Source: Flavicella sp963932955 (GTDB lineage Bacteria > Bacteroidota > Bacteroidia > Flavobacteriales > Flavobacteriaceae). From it: a stretch of 64,000 nucleotides of DNA. This document shows, in pieces, positions 34,055 through 42,282 of the stretch (positions within the stretch are counted from its first letter, which is position 1; every line of letters begins with the position of its first letter). Position numbers and translations under genes: made by a program. The DNA is taken from NCBI GenBank assembly GCA_963932955.1, contig CAWVRK010000008.1, forward strand, positions 1 through 64,000, written 5' to 3'. The notes beneath the pieces were generated by a model that did no database searches, had not been told where the DNA came from, and was given only the letters and a program-made list of their open reading frames with translations.

Positions 34055-34852
34055 TTAGGACAGTAAATCCATCAAGTCTGCGTGGATAAAGGAATAGTCA
34101 AAGTGTGTTTTTATTTTTTTACTGGAAACGGTCTTGTAAGAAAAATCAAGGTTTTCCATAAAAACAGCTGGGTTTTTGCCGAGTTTTAAGGCGGCAGCCG
34201 TGTAAAATTCTTTGCGTGTAGGGTGGCTGTCGGCAGCGGCATTGAAAACTTCTCCCCAATGACTCCCCTTGAGCATTTTGCATAGAATTCCGACACAGTC
34301 GTCTAGGTGAATCAAATTTATTGGAGCCAAACCGTTTTGCACAACCCTTCCTTCTTTAAAAAAATTCCCAGGGTTGCGGGTACCTCCAATCAGTCCCGAA
34401 AAACGAAGGACGTTTGTTTGAAAATTGGGATGCTGTAAAAAAAGCTTTTCCAAAGCAACCAACCCGTGTTTGTCAGGATTCATTGGGGTGTTTTCAGATT
34501 CCGAAACAGCGCTATTGCACGCTGCATATACGGAAGTAGAGCTGATAAAAACCACCTTGTTGATGGGGGAGAATGCGACGGCTTGTGCCAATTCTTGGTA
34601 GGCTTTGAAATTGTTTTTTTGTTGTCCATAAGGAACGCAGATCACCAAAACATCGGTTTCTAAAAAAGCGTTGAGGTCTCCAGAGATTTTATTGTTGTCA
34701 ATTTGAACGAGAAAGGGTTGTAGCTGTTCTTTTTCTAAAAGAGGTAGCTTTTCCAATGAGGTGGTGGAGCCTTTGACCGACCACTGCTGCTGGATCAATT
34801 GTTTGGCCAAGGGCAAGCCGAGCCAACCACATCCGAGAACACTACATTTCAT
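34055..34852 (-). CDS. NAD(P)-binding Rossmann-fold protein (YeeZ-like)
   Basis: Extended SDR-like protein, 265 aa. The N-terminal motif VLGCGWLGLPLAKQLI is the dinucleotide site, followed by VLVICVPYG, KVVFISSTSVYA and NLIHLDDCVGIL. This pattern fits the YeeZ branch of nucleoside-diphosphate-sugar epimerase-like proteins. The YxxxK catalytic Tyr/Lys is not clear, so enzymatic activity is uncertain. ATG 34852 overlaps the last codons of cvpA by 11 bases, so the two are translationally coupled; the longer frame to 34891 reads through cvpA and is rejected. Confidence 0.8.
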   Translation of the reverse strand: MKCSVLGCGWLGLPLAKQLIQQQWSVKGSTTSLEKLPLLEKEQLQPFLVQIDNNKISGDLNAFLETDVLVICVPYGQQKNNFKAYQELAQAVAFSPINKVVFISSTSVYAACNSAVSESENTPMNPDKHGLVALEKLFLQHPNFQTNVLRFSGLIGGTRNPGNFFKEGRVVQNGLAPINLIHLDDCVGILCKMLKGSHWGEVFNAAADSHPTRKEFYTAAALKLGKNPAVFMENLDFSYKTVSSKKIKTHFDYSFIHADLMDLLS

Positions 34853-35360
34853 CCAAAGGGTTTTTAAAATCGAAGCCTTCGGGTGTCGCATAAGAGGGAA
34901 AGAGCAGCGGAGCTAGCTCTTTGATGGGCGCAATCAAGACGGAAGTTTTCATTTGTTCTTTGCTGACAAAAGGCAGCGCGTTGTTCATTTTCATAAAAAA
35001 GCCGAGGCCAACACTGAGAATCAGGGCGATCTTCAAGGCACCAAAAACACCGCCCAACACTTTGTTGATGAGCCCCAAAGTAGCAAAACTAGCAATTTTG
35101 GTTAGGATTTTCCCGGCCAAGGACACGAGGACCACAATTCCAATAAAAGTGATGGCAAAGGCGCCAAGAGTCGTGTAACTTTCCTCCCAATCTACATAAG
35201 CTTTTAAATAAGTGCCTACCGTCTCCGAAAAATGAATCGCTCCATAAATACCGCCAATAAGCGCTGCTAAAGATGCGACTTCTACAAACAAACCTTTGAA
35301 AAGGCCGCGTACAAATCCGAAGAGCAGCAATACAGCAATGATGATGTCGAATGTATTCAT
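34842..35360 (-). CDS. CvpA family membrane protein
   Basis: Inner-membrane protein, 172 aa, with four hydrophobic segments: IIIAVLLLFGFVRGLFKG (the CvpA signature, residues 5-23), SLAALIGGIYGAIHFS, LGAFAITFIGIVVLVSLAG and LINKVLGGVFGALKIALILS. CvpA homologues are linked to colicin V production, purF regulation and bile or envelope-stress resistance; the biochemical role is unknown. First gene of a two-gene unit with the Rossmann protein, with a promoter element just upstream. Confidence 0.9.
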   Translation of the reverse strand: MNTFDIIIAVLLLFGFVRGLFKGLFVEVASLAALIGGIYGAIHFSETVGTYLKAYVDWEESYTTLGAFAITFIGIVVLVSLAGKILTKIASFATLGLINKVLGGVFGALKIALILSVGLGFFMKMNNALPFVSKEQMKTSVLIAPIKELAPLLFPSYATPEGFDFKNPLDEM

Positions 35361-35383
35361 GATGTTTAGGAATAAAACCGCTT

Positions 35384-35391
35384 CAAATATA
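35384..35391 (-). promoter_or_regulatory. cvpA promoter -7 element
   Basis: Minus-strand TATATTTG, exact TAnnTTTG, 23 bases upstream of the cvpA ATG. Confidence 0.55.
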
Positions 35392-35421
35392 CGACTTTGA
35401 TTTTAGGAATTCTGGTCTACT

Positions 35422-35571
35422 TCAAGCTGCAAGGACAAGCGTTTTCTTGCCACGATTTCTGTCCTTCAAGGCACTTGATAGGGCCCTGTAATGGATTTGG
35501 GCTTCAAACGGGTTTCCTTCCTTGTGTTTCCCAATTCGGATGGTTCTACAAGTGAGTTTGAGTTTTTTCAT
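35422..35571 (-). CDS. Small basic ORF or gene remnant, 49 aa
   Basis: Minus-strand frame of 49 codons beginning at ATG (MKKLKLTCRTIRIGKHKEGN, then PFEAQIHYRALSSALKDRNR, then GKKTLVLAA). The frame stays open a further 38 or so codons upstream (CFQQKRVAVFKFIDISRQ) without an ATG, back to a stop near 35686. Composition looks protein-like and strongly basic. No family was recognised. It may be a genuine small protein with an unusual start or the 3' end of a decayed gene. It otherwise fills the gap between cvpA and the phosphatase. Confidence 0.35.
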   Translation of the reverse strand: MKKLKLTCRTIRIGKHKEGNPFEAQIHYRALSSALKDRNRGKKTLVLAA

Positions 35572-35743
35572 TTGCCTGGAAATGTCGATAAATTTAAAAA
35601 CGGCTACTCTCTTTTGTTGAAAGCAATTTGAGAAGACAAAGCCAATACAAAGTAAGGATTTTAAAGAAACGAACAGAAAAAATCAGATGACAGCATCGCG
35701 GTTTGAGGATAAAAGAATAGCTTGCAAGCACAAAAGATTTAAG

Positions 35744-36868
35744 ATGAAAATAACAACCAGCCTTTTTTTAGGATGCACATTGCTGACCCTGCTCAACTGC
35801 AAAGGAATAAGTAACGAAAAAAATGAAATTGAACATCCTAAAAATGTCATACTGTTGATCAGTGACGGCACAGGTTTGTCTCATATTTCTGCTGCTTTTT
35901 ATTTCAAAGATTCGGCAGTCAATTATTCTCGGTTTCAAAACATAGGATTGATAAAAACAGCTTCTTCGAGACAAGCCATCACAGACTCAGGGGCAGGAGC
36001 TACCGCTTTTTCTTGTGGGCTCAAGACGTTCAATGGTGCTATTGGAGTAGCAGACGACGCAACACCTGTTGAAAACATTGTAGAAATAGCATCCTCAAAA
36101 AACATCCAAACAGGAATTGTTGCCACATCATCCATAACACATGCGACACCTGCAAGTTTCTATGCCCATTCGAAAAGTAGGGGAAACACCGAGGAAATTG
36201 CGTCCCAGTTGCCACACTCAACTATTGATTTTTTTGCAGGAGGAGGGTTGCAATTTTTCAATCAAAACAAGGGCAATCGTAACTTGTGGAGTGCGTTCAC
36301 TAAAAATCAGTTTGAGATTGATACGATTGCACTAACCGATTTTGAACACATAAAAGCCCACAAAAAGCAGGGCTATCTTTTGGCAAAAGATGCGATGCCC
36401 AAATTTAGCGAAGGGAGAGGGAATTTTCTTTCAAAAGCGACCGCCTTAGCGATTCAGTTTTTAAGCAAGGAAGCTTCGGGCTTTTTCTTGATGTCTGAAG
36501 GCTCACAAATCGATTGGGCGGGCCATGAAAACAATGGTGAATACCTTGTTTCAGAACTCATCGATTTTGATCAAACAATCGGGAAAGTCTTAGATTACGC
36601 CGAAAAAGATGGCGAAACGTTGGTCATTGTAACTTCGGACCATGAAACGGGAGGTTTTGCATTGGCAGCAGAAAAACGCCTTCGAAAGGACGGCACTGAG
36701 TACAGTGATTACCGTGACATTGAGATGGTTTTTTCTACAAAAGGGCATTCCGCTACATTGATACCTGTTTTTGCTTATGGGCCGGGTTCACAAGAATTTA
36801 TAGGCATCTATGAAAATACCGAAATCTTCCACAAAATATTAAAAGTTACGGAATGGGGAAATAGGTAA
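35744..36868 (+). CDS. Alkaline phosphatase, lipoprotein
   Basis: Predicted membrane-anchored alkaline phosphatase of the PhoA superfamily, 374 aa, releasing phosphate from organic monoesters in the periplasm or at the cell surface. A lipoprotein signal ends in LLNC (Cys19). Metal and catalytic residues visible are ISDGTG (D41), TDSGAGATAFSCG (nucleophile Ser82 after D81), SSITHATPASFYAH, EGSQIDWAGHENN and TSDHETGGFAL, with GHSATLIPVFAYG near the end. The frame extends upstream to 35687, but ATG 35744 restores the signal peptide. No Pho box was recognised. Confidence 0.9.
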   Translation: MKITTSLFLGCTLLTLLNCKGISNEKNEIEHPKNVILLISDGTGLSHISAAFYFKDSAVNYSRFQNIGLIKTASSRQAITDSGAGATAFSCGLKTFNGAIGVADDATPVENIVEIASSKNIQTGIVATSSITHATPASFYAHSKSRGNTEEIASQLPHSTIDFFAGGGLQFFNQNKGNRNLWSAFTKNQFEIDTIALTDFEHIKAHKKQGYLLAKDAMPKFSEGRGNFLSKATALAIQFLSKEASGFFLMSEGSQIDWAGHENNGEYLVSELIDFDQTIGKVLDYAEKDGETLVIVTSDHETGGFALAAEKRLRKDGTEYSDYRDIEMVFSTKGHSATLIPVFAYGPGSQEFIGIYENTEIFHKILKVTEWGNR

Positions 36869-36997
36869 AAAAAGAAATAGGAAAATTCCCATTTTTTATT
36901 CATTTTTATTTCCCAAAAACACAAAAGGACAGGCAGGAATACCGAAGGATGTTTTTAGAGATTTGTAAAGCGGTCTTCAATATTTTCAGTAGATATT

Positions 36998-37912
36998 TTA
37001 AAATATTGACAGCTTGGTTTTCGTTGTAAATTCTTCAAGAAACTTTATCCCTTTGTACGAATTTCCTTTCTTATTTAGTCTTGGGCTCCAGACAGCAATC
37101 GTATATTGTTTAGGGTGTACTGCTACAATTCCTCCTCCTACACCACTCTTGCTTGGAAGGCCAACTTTAAAAGCAAATTCTCCAGATTCGTCATAAAACC
37201 CACAAGTTTGCATCAAAGCATTGACCCTTTTTGATTGGCTTTGGCTGAGAATTTCTTTGTCCTCAAACAAACTACAACCATCGTTAGCAAGGAATATAAA
37301 CAATTCGGAAAGCTGCTTGCAATTCATCTCAAGCGAGCAGAGATGAAAATAGAAATCAAGTACTTCGGAAGGATCATTTTCAATATTTCCAAATGATTTT
37401 ATCAAATTACAGAGTGCAACATTTCTAAATCCAACGCTCTTTTCTGAGAGCGAAATATCTGTGGAATAATTGATTTCTGAATCGTTTGAAATGCCTCTCA
37501 CAAAAGCCAAGAAATCTTCTTTGGGATTGTCCAAATTGCTAATGAGTATGTCAGCAACTACAATTGCCCCAGCATTTATAAAAGGATTTCTGGGAATCCC
37601 TTTGTCAGCTTCAAGTTGAATAAGGGAATTAAATGCAGTCCCAGAAGGCTCTACCCCGACTCTTTTCCAAATATTTTCACCAATAATACGGTATGCCAAA
37701 CTTAGCGAAAGGACTTTTGCGATACTCTGAATAGAGAATTTATCGGAATAATTCCCAACTCCGAAGGTTGAAGAATTGATCGTTGAAATGTACACACCAA
37801 AACTTTCGGAATTCACATTCGCTAATTCCGGAATATAAGAGGCTAAATCTCCTTTGCTGTCAATGCGCTTGACCTTTTCGTAAAGATTTTCAATTGTTTT
37901 TTCATGGTTCAT
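36998..37912 (-). CDS. glsA: Glutaminase
   Basis: Converts L-glutamine to glutamate and ammonia in the cytoplasm, 304 aa, the normal length of the beta-lactamase-like GlsA family. The catalytic Ser-x-x-Lys is FSIQSIAKV (S63, K66). PFINAGAIV, CGFYDESGEFAFKVGLPSKSGVGGG (two signature regions run together) and VWSPRLNKKGNSYKG are conserved family motifs. It is convergent with the phosphatase; the 129-base gap holds T-rich sequence but no clear hairpin. Confidence 0.93.
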   Translation of the reverse strand: MNHEKTIENLYEKVKRIDSKGDLASYIPELANVNSESFGVYISTINSSTFGVGNYSDKFSIQSIAKVLSLSLAYRIIGENIWKRVGVEPSGTAFNSLIQLEADKGIPRNPFINAGAIVVADILISNLDNPKEDFLAFVRGISNDSEINYSTDISLSEKSVGFRNVALCNLIKSFGNIENDPSEVLDFYFHLCSLEMNCKQLSELFIFLANDGCSLFEDKEILSQSQSKRVNALMQTCGFYDESGEFAFKVGLPSKSGVGGGIVAVHPKQYTIAVWSPRLNKKGNSYKGIKFLEEFTTKTKLSIF

Positions 37913-38072
37913 AACAGCGCGTTTTTTTATTTAAAACCGATTGTAAATCGAAGATACTAAAAAACACCATTGTTATGAGGCTTTTCTTTGCCCTTCTTTC
38001 GAGAAAAGAAACACACTGGTTTTCTCTTAAAATCCGAAAAGCACAAACGGCAGAACACAGGTTCAAATACCG

Positions 38073-38080
38073 TATCTTTG
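38073..38080 (+). promoter_or_regulatory. -7 element upstream of the 117-aa hypothetical gene
   Basis: TATCTTTG (TAnnTTTG), 21 bases before ATG 38102; supports the shorter start. Confidence 0.5.
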
Positions 38081-38101
38081 CCTTTTAAAACGAATAAAAG
38101 C

Positions 38102-38455
38102 ATGTCAAGAGATATCGAATTGAAAGAAAATTGGGAACGTGTGGTGCAATTTCTTTCGGACAAATTTGCAGAAGGAGATTTGTTGGACTTGGACGCCATT
38201 CTCTATTTGATCGGGATTCAAGAACTCGGACAAGGACTTCACAGTTTTAAAAAAGACGAAAAAATCAATCTGATGCACATCGCCATTTGTCGGTTGTTAG
38301 AGCCCTATGGGTATTACGAATTTGATTTTATCGATCCCGACGGTTGGCCCCACTACAAGACATTAGCAGCATTGCCAACCCTGAAAGCAGGAGAACAAAC
38401 CGTGCTGATGAAAGAAGCCATTGTCAAATATTTTTCTTCCGAAGCATCCGAATAA
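38102..38455 (+). CDS. Conserved hypothetical protein, 117 aa
   Basis: Small, probably cytoplasmic acidic protein. Recognisable blocks are ELKENWERVVQFLSDKF, LDLDAILYLIGIQELGQG, KINLMHIAICRLLEPYGYYEF and DGWPHYKTLAALPTL. These are familiar from uncharacterised Bacteroidota proteins, but no function is known. There is no signal peptide or membrane helix. The frame is open upstream to 37988, but the promoter element at 38073 and ATG 38102 define the likely start. Confidence 0.7.
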   Translation: MSRDIELKENWERVVQFLSDKFAEGDLLDLDAILYLIGIQELGQGLHSFKKDEKINLMHIAICRLLEPYGYYEFDFIDPDGWPHYKTLAALPTLKAGEQTVLMKEAIVKYFSSEASE

Positions 38456-38519
38456 AAGAGCTCTTACATCATTTTTTTAGGACTTTTACTCTTTTTCTTT
38501 TGCGTTCAGGCATTTTTCT

Positions 38520-38636
38520 CTAAAACAAAGAAGAGCTTGCTTTTTTCACCCCGACCATCTCGAAGCGTCCATCGTCTTCGAAGTCCTCAAGAAAACTAAT
38601 ACCACCAATCTTATTGGTCAGCCAGCTAGCAGGCAT
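38520..38636 (-). CDS. Very short ORF or gene remnant, 38 aa
   Basis: Minus-strand frame MPASWLTNKIGGISFLEDFE then DDGRFEMVGVKKASSSLF. Codon use looks protein-like. A second open stretch in another frame (FFELFGQGSEDFGLGES) lies just upstream, so this could be a frameshifted remnant of a longer gene. No family recognised. It lies downstream of yraN on the same strand. Confidence 0.25.
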   Translation of the reverse strand: MPASWLTNKIGGISFLEDFEDDGRFEMVGVKKASSSLF

Positions 38637-38700
38637 AAAAAGCAACTCTCGCCAAGCCCAAAATCTTCAGAACCCTGGCCAAACAACTCAAAAAACGCCG

Positions 38701-39060
38701 CTAAAAATGTAAAAAGGCATTTTCAAGATGCAGCAATTTCTTTTTGTTTTTTTGGAGAAGGACAGCTACCACGTCAAAGCGCACCTCGTGGTCTAGATTC
38801 CGAGCAATCACATATTGATTGGCAGCCATCACCAAAAGTTTTATTTTCTTGGAAGAGATGAAATTTTGTGGGTCCCCAAAAACATCGGTAGAACGTGTCT
38901 TTACTTCCACCACGACCAAGACATCTTCTTTGGTGGCCAAGATGTCGATTTCGGCTTTTAAGTAGCGCCAATTGCGTTCCAAAATGGTGTATCCTTTTTT
39001 TTGCAGTAGTGCCACAGCCAACTTCTCACCAAGGACACCCAATTCGTTGTGTATTGCCAT
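38701..39060 (-). CDS. YraN family (UPF0102) nuclease-like protein
   Basis: Small protein of 119 aa with the Holliday-junction-resolvase-like UPF0102 core: GEKLAVALLQKKGYTILERNWR, then AEIDILATKEDVLVVVEVKTR, split by LYKA-type linker. The GE..A, D and EVK residues form the usual restriction-endonuclease-like active site. Its biological role is unknown. It is adjacent to the LD-carboxypeptidase gene on the same strand. Confidence 0.88.
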   Translation of the reverse strand: MAIHNELGVLGEKLAVALLQKKGYTILERNWRYLKAEIDILATKEDVLVVVEVKTRSTDVFGDPQNFISSKKIKLLVMAANQYVIARNLDHEVRFDVVAVLLQKNKKKLLHLENAFLHF

Positions 39061-39124
39061 TTTTAGACTAGAAGTTACAAAACCAAAGCAATCCTTTCTA
39101 ACAAATAAGAGGATTTGTACAGAC

Positions 39125-40099
39125 TCAGTCTACAAATTTGAGAAGGACCTGTTCTGAAGTAGTTTCAATTTCTACATTACGACCCATAAAGAGTGCCCGA
39201 TTTTCCGGGTCATGACCAGCAGGCACGTCAAAAATCACAGGATAGGTGGTGTCTTCGACCACTTCCAAGATCAACTCCTCCACAAGCTGCCCATAAGCCG
39301 GATTATTTTTTTTGATTTGGGACATGCCTCCCACCAACAAAGCTTTGCAGTTTTTTAAGGCGCCGGCTCTTTTCAAAGAGCGCAGCAGGCGGTCGATGTG
39401 GTATTTGTATTCGCCAATCTCTTCGATAAACAAAATTTTTCCTTGGGTAAGTACCTCAGAATCACTTCCCAAAAGACTTTCGAGAAGCGTCAAGTTTCCG
39501 CCGACCAAAACGCCGGAAATACTGCCTTTTCTATTGTGTGAAGAACTCGGAAAGGCATAGGTGATTTTTTCTCCGAACAAGGCTTTCTTTAGAGTGGCAA
39601 CACTTTCTTGTCGTTCCAGTTCGGGAAATTCCATGTTCACAGGCATCATCGCATGCAGGGTTTCAAAACCCAAATTGTGGAGGTGGCTGTGTAGCACAGT
39701 GATGTCCGAGTAGCCGATCACCCATTTGGGGGATTTTCGAAAGGCTTCAAAATTCAAATCGTCTACAATGCGTACAGTCCCATAACCACCACGCGCACAC
39801 CAAATTGCTTTGATTTCAGGGTGGTCCAACGCCCATTGAACAGCTTCCAAACGGGCTGCGTCTGTGCCTGCAAAATGAGCGTTTTTTTCAAAAACAGATC
39901 GACCCAAAAGCACTTCCAAACCCCAACTTTCTGCCAAGGAGACGGCTTGTAAAATGCTGGCTTCATTCTTGATTATTCCCGCAGGAGCTACAATTGCGAG
40001 GGTATCTCCTTTTTGAAGAGATGCAGGTCGGAGAAAGTGAGTTGTTTGTGCCATGGCGAGTTGGATTCCTATAAGAGACGTGAGAAGTAGCTTCAACAT
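39125..40099 (-). CDS. LD-carboxypeptidase (peptidase S66)
   Basis: Murein tetrapeptide LD-carboxypeptidase family, about 324 aa, trimming the terminal D-Ala during peptidoglycan recycling. The N-terminal hydrophobic stretch ending AMAQ suggests export, whereas E. coli LdcA is cytoplasmic. Family motifs are LAIVAPAGII, CARGGYGTVRIVDDL, VIGYSDITVLHSHL (catalytic Ser), FIEEIGEYKYHIDRLLRSL (catalytic Glu) and FDVPAGHDPENRA (catalytic His). ATG 40099 is preferred over 40114 because a -7 element lies at 40112-40119. Confidence 0.88.
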   Translation of the reverse strand: MLKLLLTSLIGIQLAMAQTTHFLRPASLQKGDTLAIVAPAGIIKNEASILQAVSLAESWGLEVLLGRSVFEKNAHFAGTDAARLEAVQWALDHPEIKAIWCARGGYGTVRIVDDLNFEAFRKSPKWVIGYSDITVLHSHLHNLGFETLHAMMPVNMEFPELERQESVATLKKALFGEKITYAFPSSSHNRKGSISGVLVGGNLTLLESLLGSDSEVLTQGKILFIEEIGEYKYHIDRLLRSLKRAGALKNCKALLVGGMSQIKKNNPAYGQLVEELILEVVEDTTYPVIFDVPAGHDPENRALFMGRNVEIETTSEQVLLKFVD

Positions 40100-40111
40100 T
40101 TTTGTTTTTAA

Positions 40112-40119
40112 CAAAAATA
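40112..40119 (-). promoter_or_regulatory. LD-carboxypeptidase promoter -7 element
   Basis: Minus-strand TATTTTTG, 12 bases upstream of ATG 40099. Confidence 0.5.
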
Positions 40120-40189
40120 CAATTTATTCTTTGCAAGTATTTCCTGTTTTGAAAACCAATCAAAGTGATAAAAAACCAACATTAATCCG

Positions 40190-40197
40190 TAACTTTG
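40190..40197 (+). promoter_or_regulatory. metG promoter -7 element
   Basis: TAACTTTG (TAnnTTTG), 18 bases upstream of the metG ATG. Confidence 0.5.
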
Positions 40198-40215
40198 CAG
40201 TCATAAATTTATCGA

Positions 40216-42276
40216 ATGAGTCATCCCAAAAGAGTAACCATTACTGCCGCATTGCCTTATACGAATGGACCGGTACACATCGGACATTTGGCAGGGGTCT
40301 ATGTTCCTGCTGATATCTACGCACGCTATTTGAGAGGAAAGGGAGCCGATGTCGCCTTTGTCTGTGGCTCTGATGAGCACGGGGTTCCGATCACCATTAC
40401 CGCCAAAAAAGAAGGCGTCAGCCCTCAAGACGTAGTGGACAAATACCACGCAATCATCAAAAAATCTTTTGCGGATTTTGGCATTACTTTTGACAACTAC
40501 TCGCGGACCTCTGCTGCCATACACCACGAGACCGCTTCCGATTATTTTAAAGAGTTGAATGCCAAAGGCGCTTTTGTCGAAAAAGTAGACCAACAGTTAT
40601 ACGATGCTGAGGCGCAACAATTCCTCGCAGATCGTTTTGTGGTGGGTACTTGTCCAAAATGTGGCAATGAAGAAAGTTACGGCGATCAGTGTGAAAAATG
40701 TGGAACTTCTCACAACGCCACAGATTTGATCAATCCAAAGTCCGCAATTACAGGCAATTTACCGAGCCTAAAAGAAACCAAACACTGGTTTTTGCCTTTG
40801 GACCAACACGAAGCCTTTTTAAAAGAATGGATTTTAGAAGGTCATAAAAACGATTGGAAATCAAACGTCTATGGCCAAGTTAAATCATGGATTGACGATG
40901 GATTGCGACCACGAGCCGTCACACGAGATTTGGATTGGGGAATTCCGGTTCCTGCAGCAGGAGGAGAAGGAAAAGTACTCTATGTGTGGTTTGACGCCCC
41001 CATCGGATACATTTCGTCTACCAAAGAATGGGCGGCTAGAGAAGGGAAAGACTGGGAGCCTTATTGGAAAGACAAAGACACCAAGTTGGTGCACTTTATC
41101 GGAAAAGACAACATCGTCTTCCACTGCATTATTTTTCCAGCGATGCTTAAAGCTCATGGCGACTATATTTTGCCAGACAACGTCCCAGCAAATGAATTTT
41201 TAAACTTGGAAGGAAACAAATTGTCCACCTCAAAAAACTGGGCCGTTTGGTTGCACGAGTATTTGGAAGAATTTCCAGACAAGCAAGATGTTTTGCGCTA
41301 TGTTTTGACTGCAAGTGCTCCAGAAACCAAAGACAACGATTTTACGTGGAAAGATTTTCAAGCACGCAACAACAATGAGTTGGTGGCTATTTTTGGAAAT
41401 TTCATCAACCGTGTGGTCGTATTGACCAACAAATATTACGATGGCGTCGTTCCGACGCCGACTGTTTTTTCCGAAACAGACGAAGCGGTTTTGGAGCAGA
41501 TCAAAGCCTATCCACAAAAAATCTCAAAATCAATCGAACGCTACCGTTTTAGAGAAGCCTTGAGTGAATTGATGAATTTTTCTCGATTGGGGAACAAGTA
41601 TTTGGCCGATGAAGAGCCTTGGAAACAAATTAAAACCAATCCGGAACGCGTACAAACGATTATGTATGTGGCCTTGCAAATCGCTACAGGACTATCGGTG
41701 GTCTGCGAACCCTTTTTGCCTTTTACAGCTCGAAAATTAAAAGATATTTTAAACACTTCCCAAAGCACCTTGGAATGGAGCGCGATCGAATCCGAAGCGA
41801 TATTGCTCGCATCAGGCCATCAAATTGGGCAAGCGACTTTGCTCTTTGCCAAAATTGAAGATGCTGAGGTACAACAACAGTTAGACAAACTACAAGCTAC
41901 AAAAAAGGCAAACGAGATGGAACAAAAAGAAGCAGCCCCTCTGAAGGAGGAAATTACTTTTGAAGACTTTTCCAAAATGGACATTCGTACCGGAACGATT
42001 TTAGAAGCCAAGAAAATGCCAAAAGCAAAAAAATTACTGGTTTTAAAAGTCGATACTGGAGTGGATGTAAGAACCGTTGTCTCGGGGATTGCAGAAAGTT
42101 TCAAACCGGAAGAAATCATAGGACAACAAGTCTCTGTATTGGTCAATTTGGCCCCGCGGACTTTGAGAGGTGTGGAGAGTTCAGGGATGATTTTGATGAC
42201 AGATACTAAAGAAGGAAAATTAGCCTTTGTTCAACCTTCTTCCGAAGGGGTGGACAACGGCGTTCAGATCAGTTGA
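40216..42276 (+). CDS. metG: Methionine--tRNA ligase
   Basis: Class I aminoacyl-tRNA synthetase, 686 aa. The HIGH motif is PYTNGPVHIGHLAG (about residues 14-27), the zinc-binding knob has CPKCGNEESYGDQCEKCG (two CxxC pairs), and the KMSKS-equivalent is KLSTSKNW near residue 335. A C-terminal EMAP/Trbp111-like tRNA-binding domain (about 580-686; ITFEDFSKMDIRTGTILEAK ... VSVLVNLAPRTLRGVESSGM) is fused as in many Bacteroidota. sufS follows after 6 bases and may be co-transcribed. Confidence 0.97.
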   Translation: MSHPKRVTITAALPYTNGPVHIGHLAGVYVPADIYARYLRGKGADVAFVCGSDEHGVPITITAKKEGVSPQDVVDKYHAIIKKSFADFGITFDNYSRTSAAIHHETASDYFKELNAKGAFVEKVDQQLYDAEAQQFLADRFVVGTCPKCGNEESYGDQCEKCGTSHNATDLINPKSAITGNLPSLKETKHWFLPLDQHEAFLKEWILEGHKNDWKSNVYGQVKSWIDDGLRPRAVTRDLDWGIPVPAAGGEGKVLYVWFDAPIGYISSTKEWAAREGKDWEPYWKDKDTKLVHFIGKDNIVFHCIIFPAMLKAHGDYILPDNVPANEFLNLEGNKLSTSKNWAVWLHEYLEEFPDKQDVLRYVLTASAPETKDNDFTWKDFQARNNNELVAIFGNFINRVVVLTNKYYDGVVPTPTVFSETDEAVLEQIKAYPQKISKSIERYRFREALSELMNFSRLGNKYLADEEPWKQIKTNPERVQTIMYVALQIATGLSVVCEPFLPFTARKLKDILNTSQSTLEWSAIESEAILLASGHQIGQATLLFAKIEDAEVQQQLDKLQATKKANEMEQKEAAPLKEEITFEDFSKMDIRTGTILEAKKMPKAKKLLVLKVDTGVDVRTVVSGIAESFKPEEIIGQQVSVLVNLAPRTLRGVESSGMILMTDTKEGKLAFVQPSSEGVDNGVQIS

Positions 42277-42282
42277 TACATT

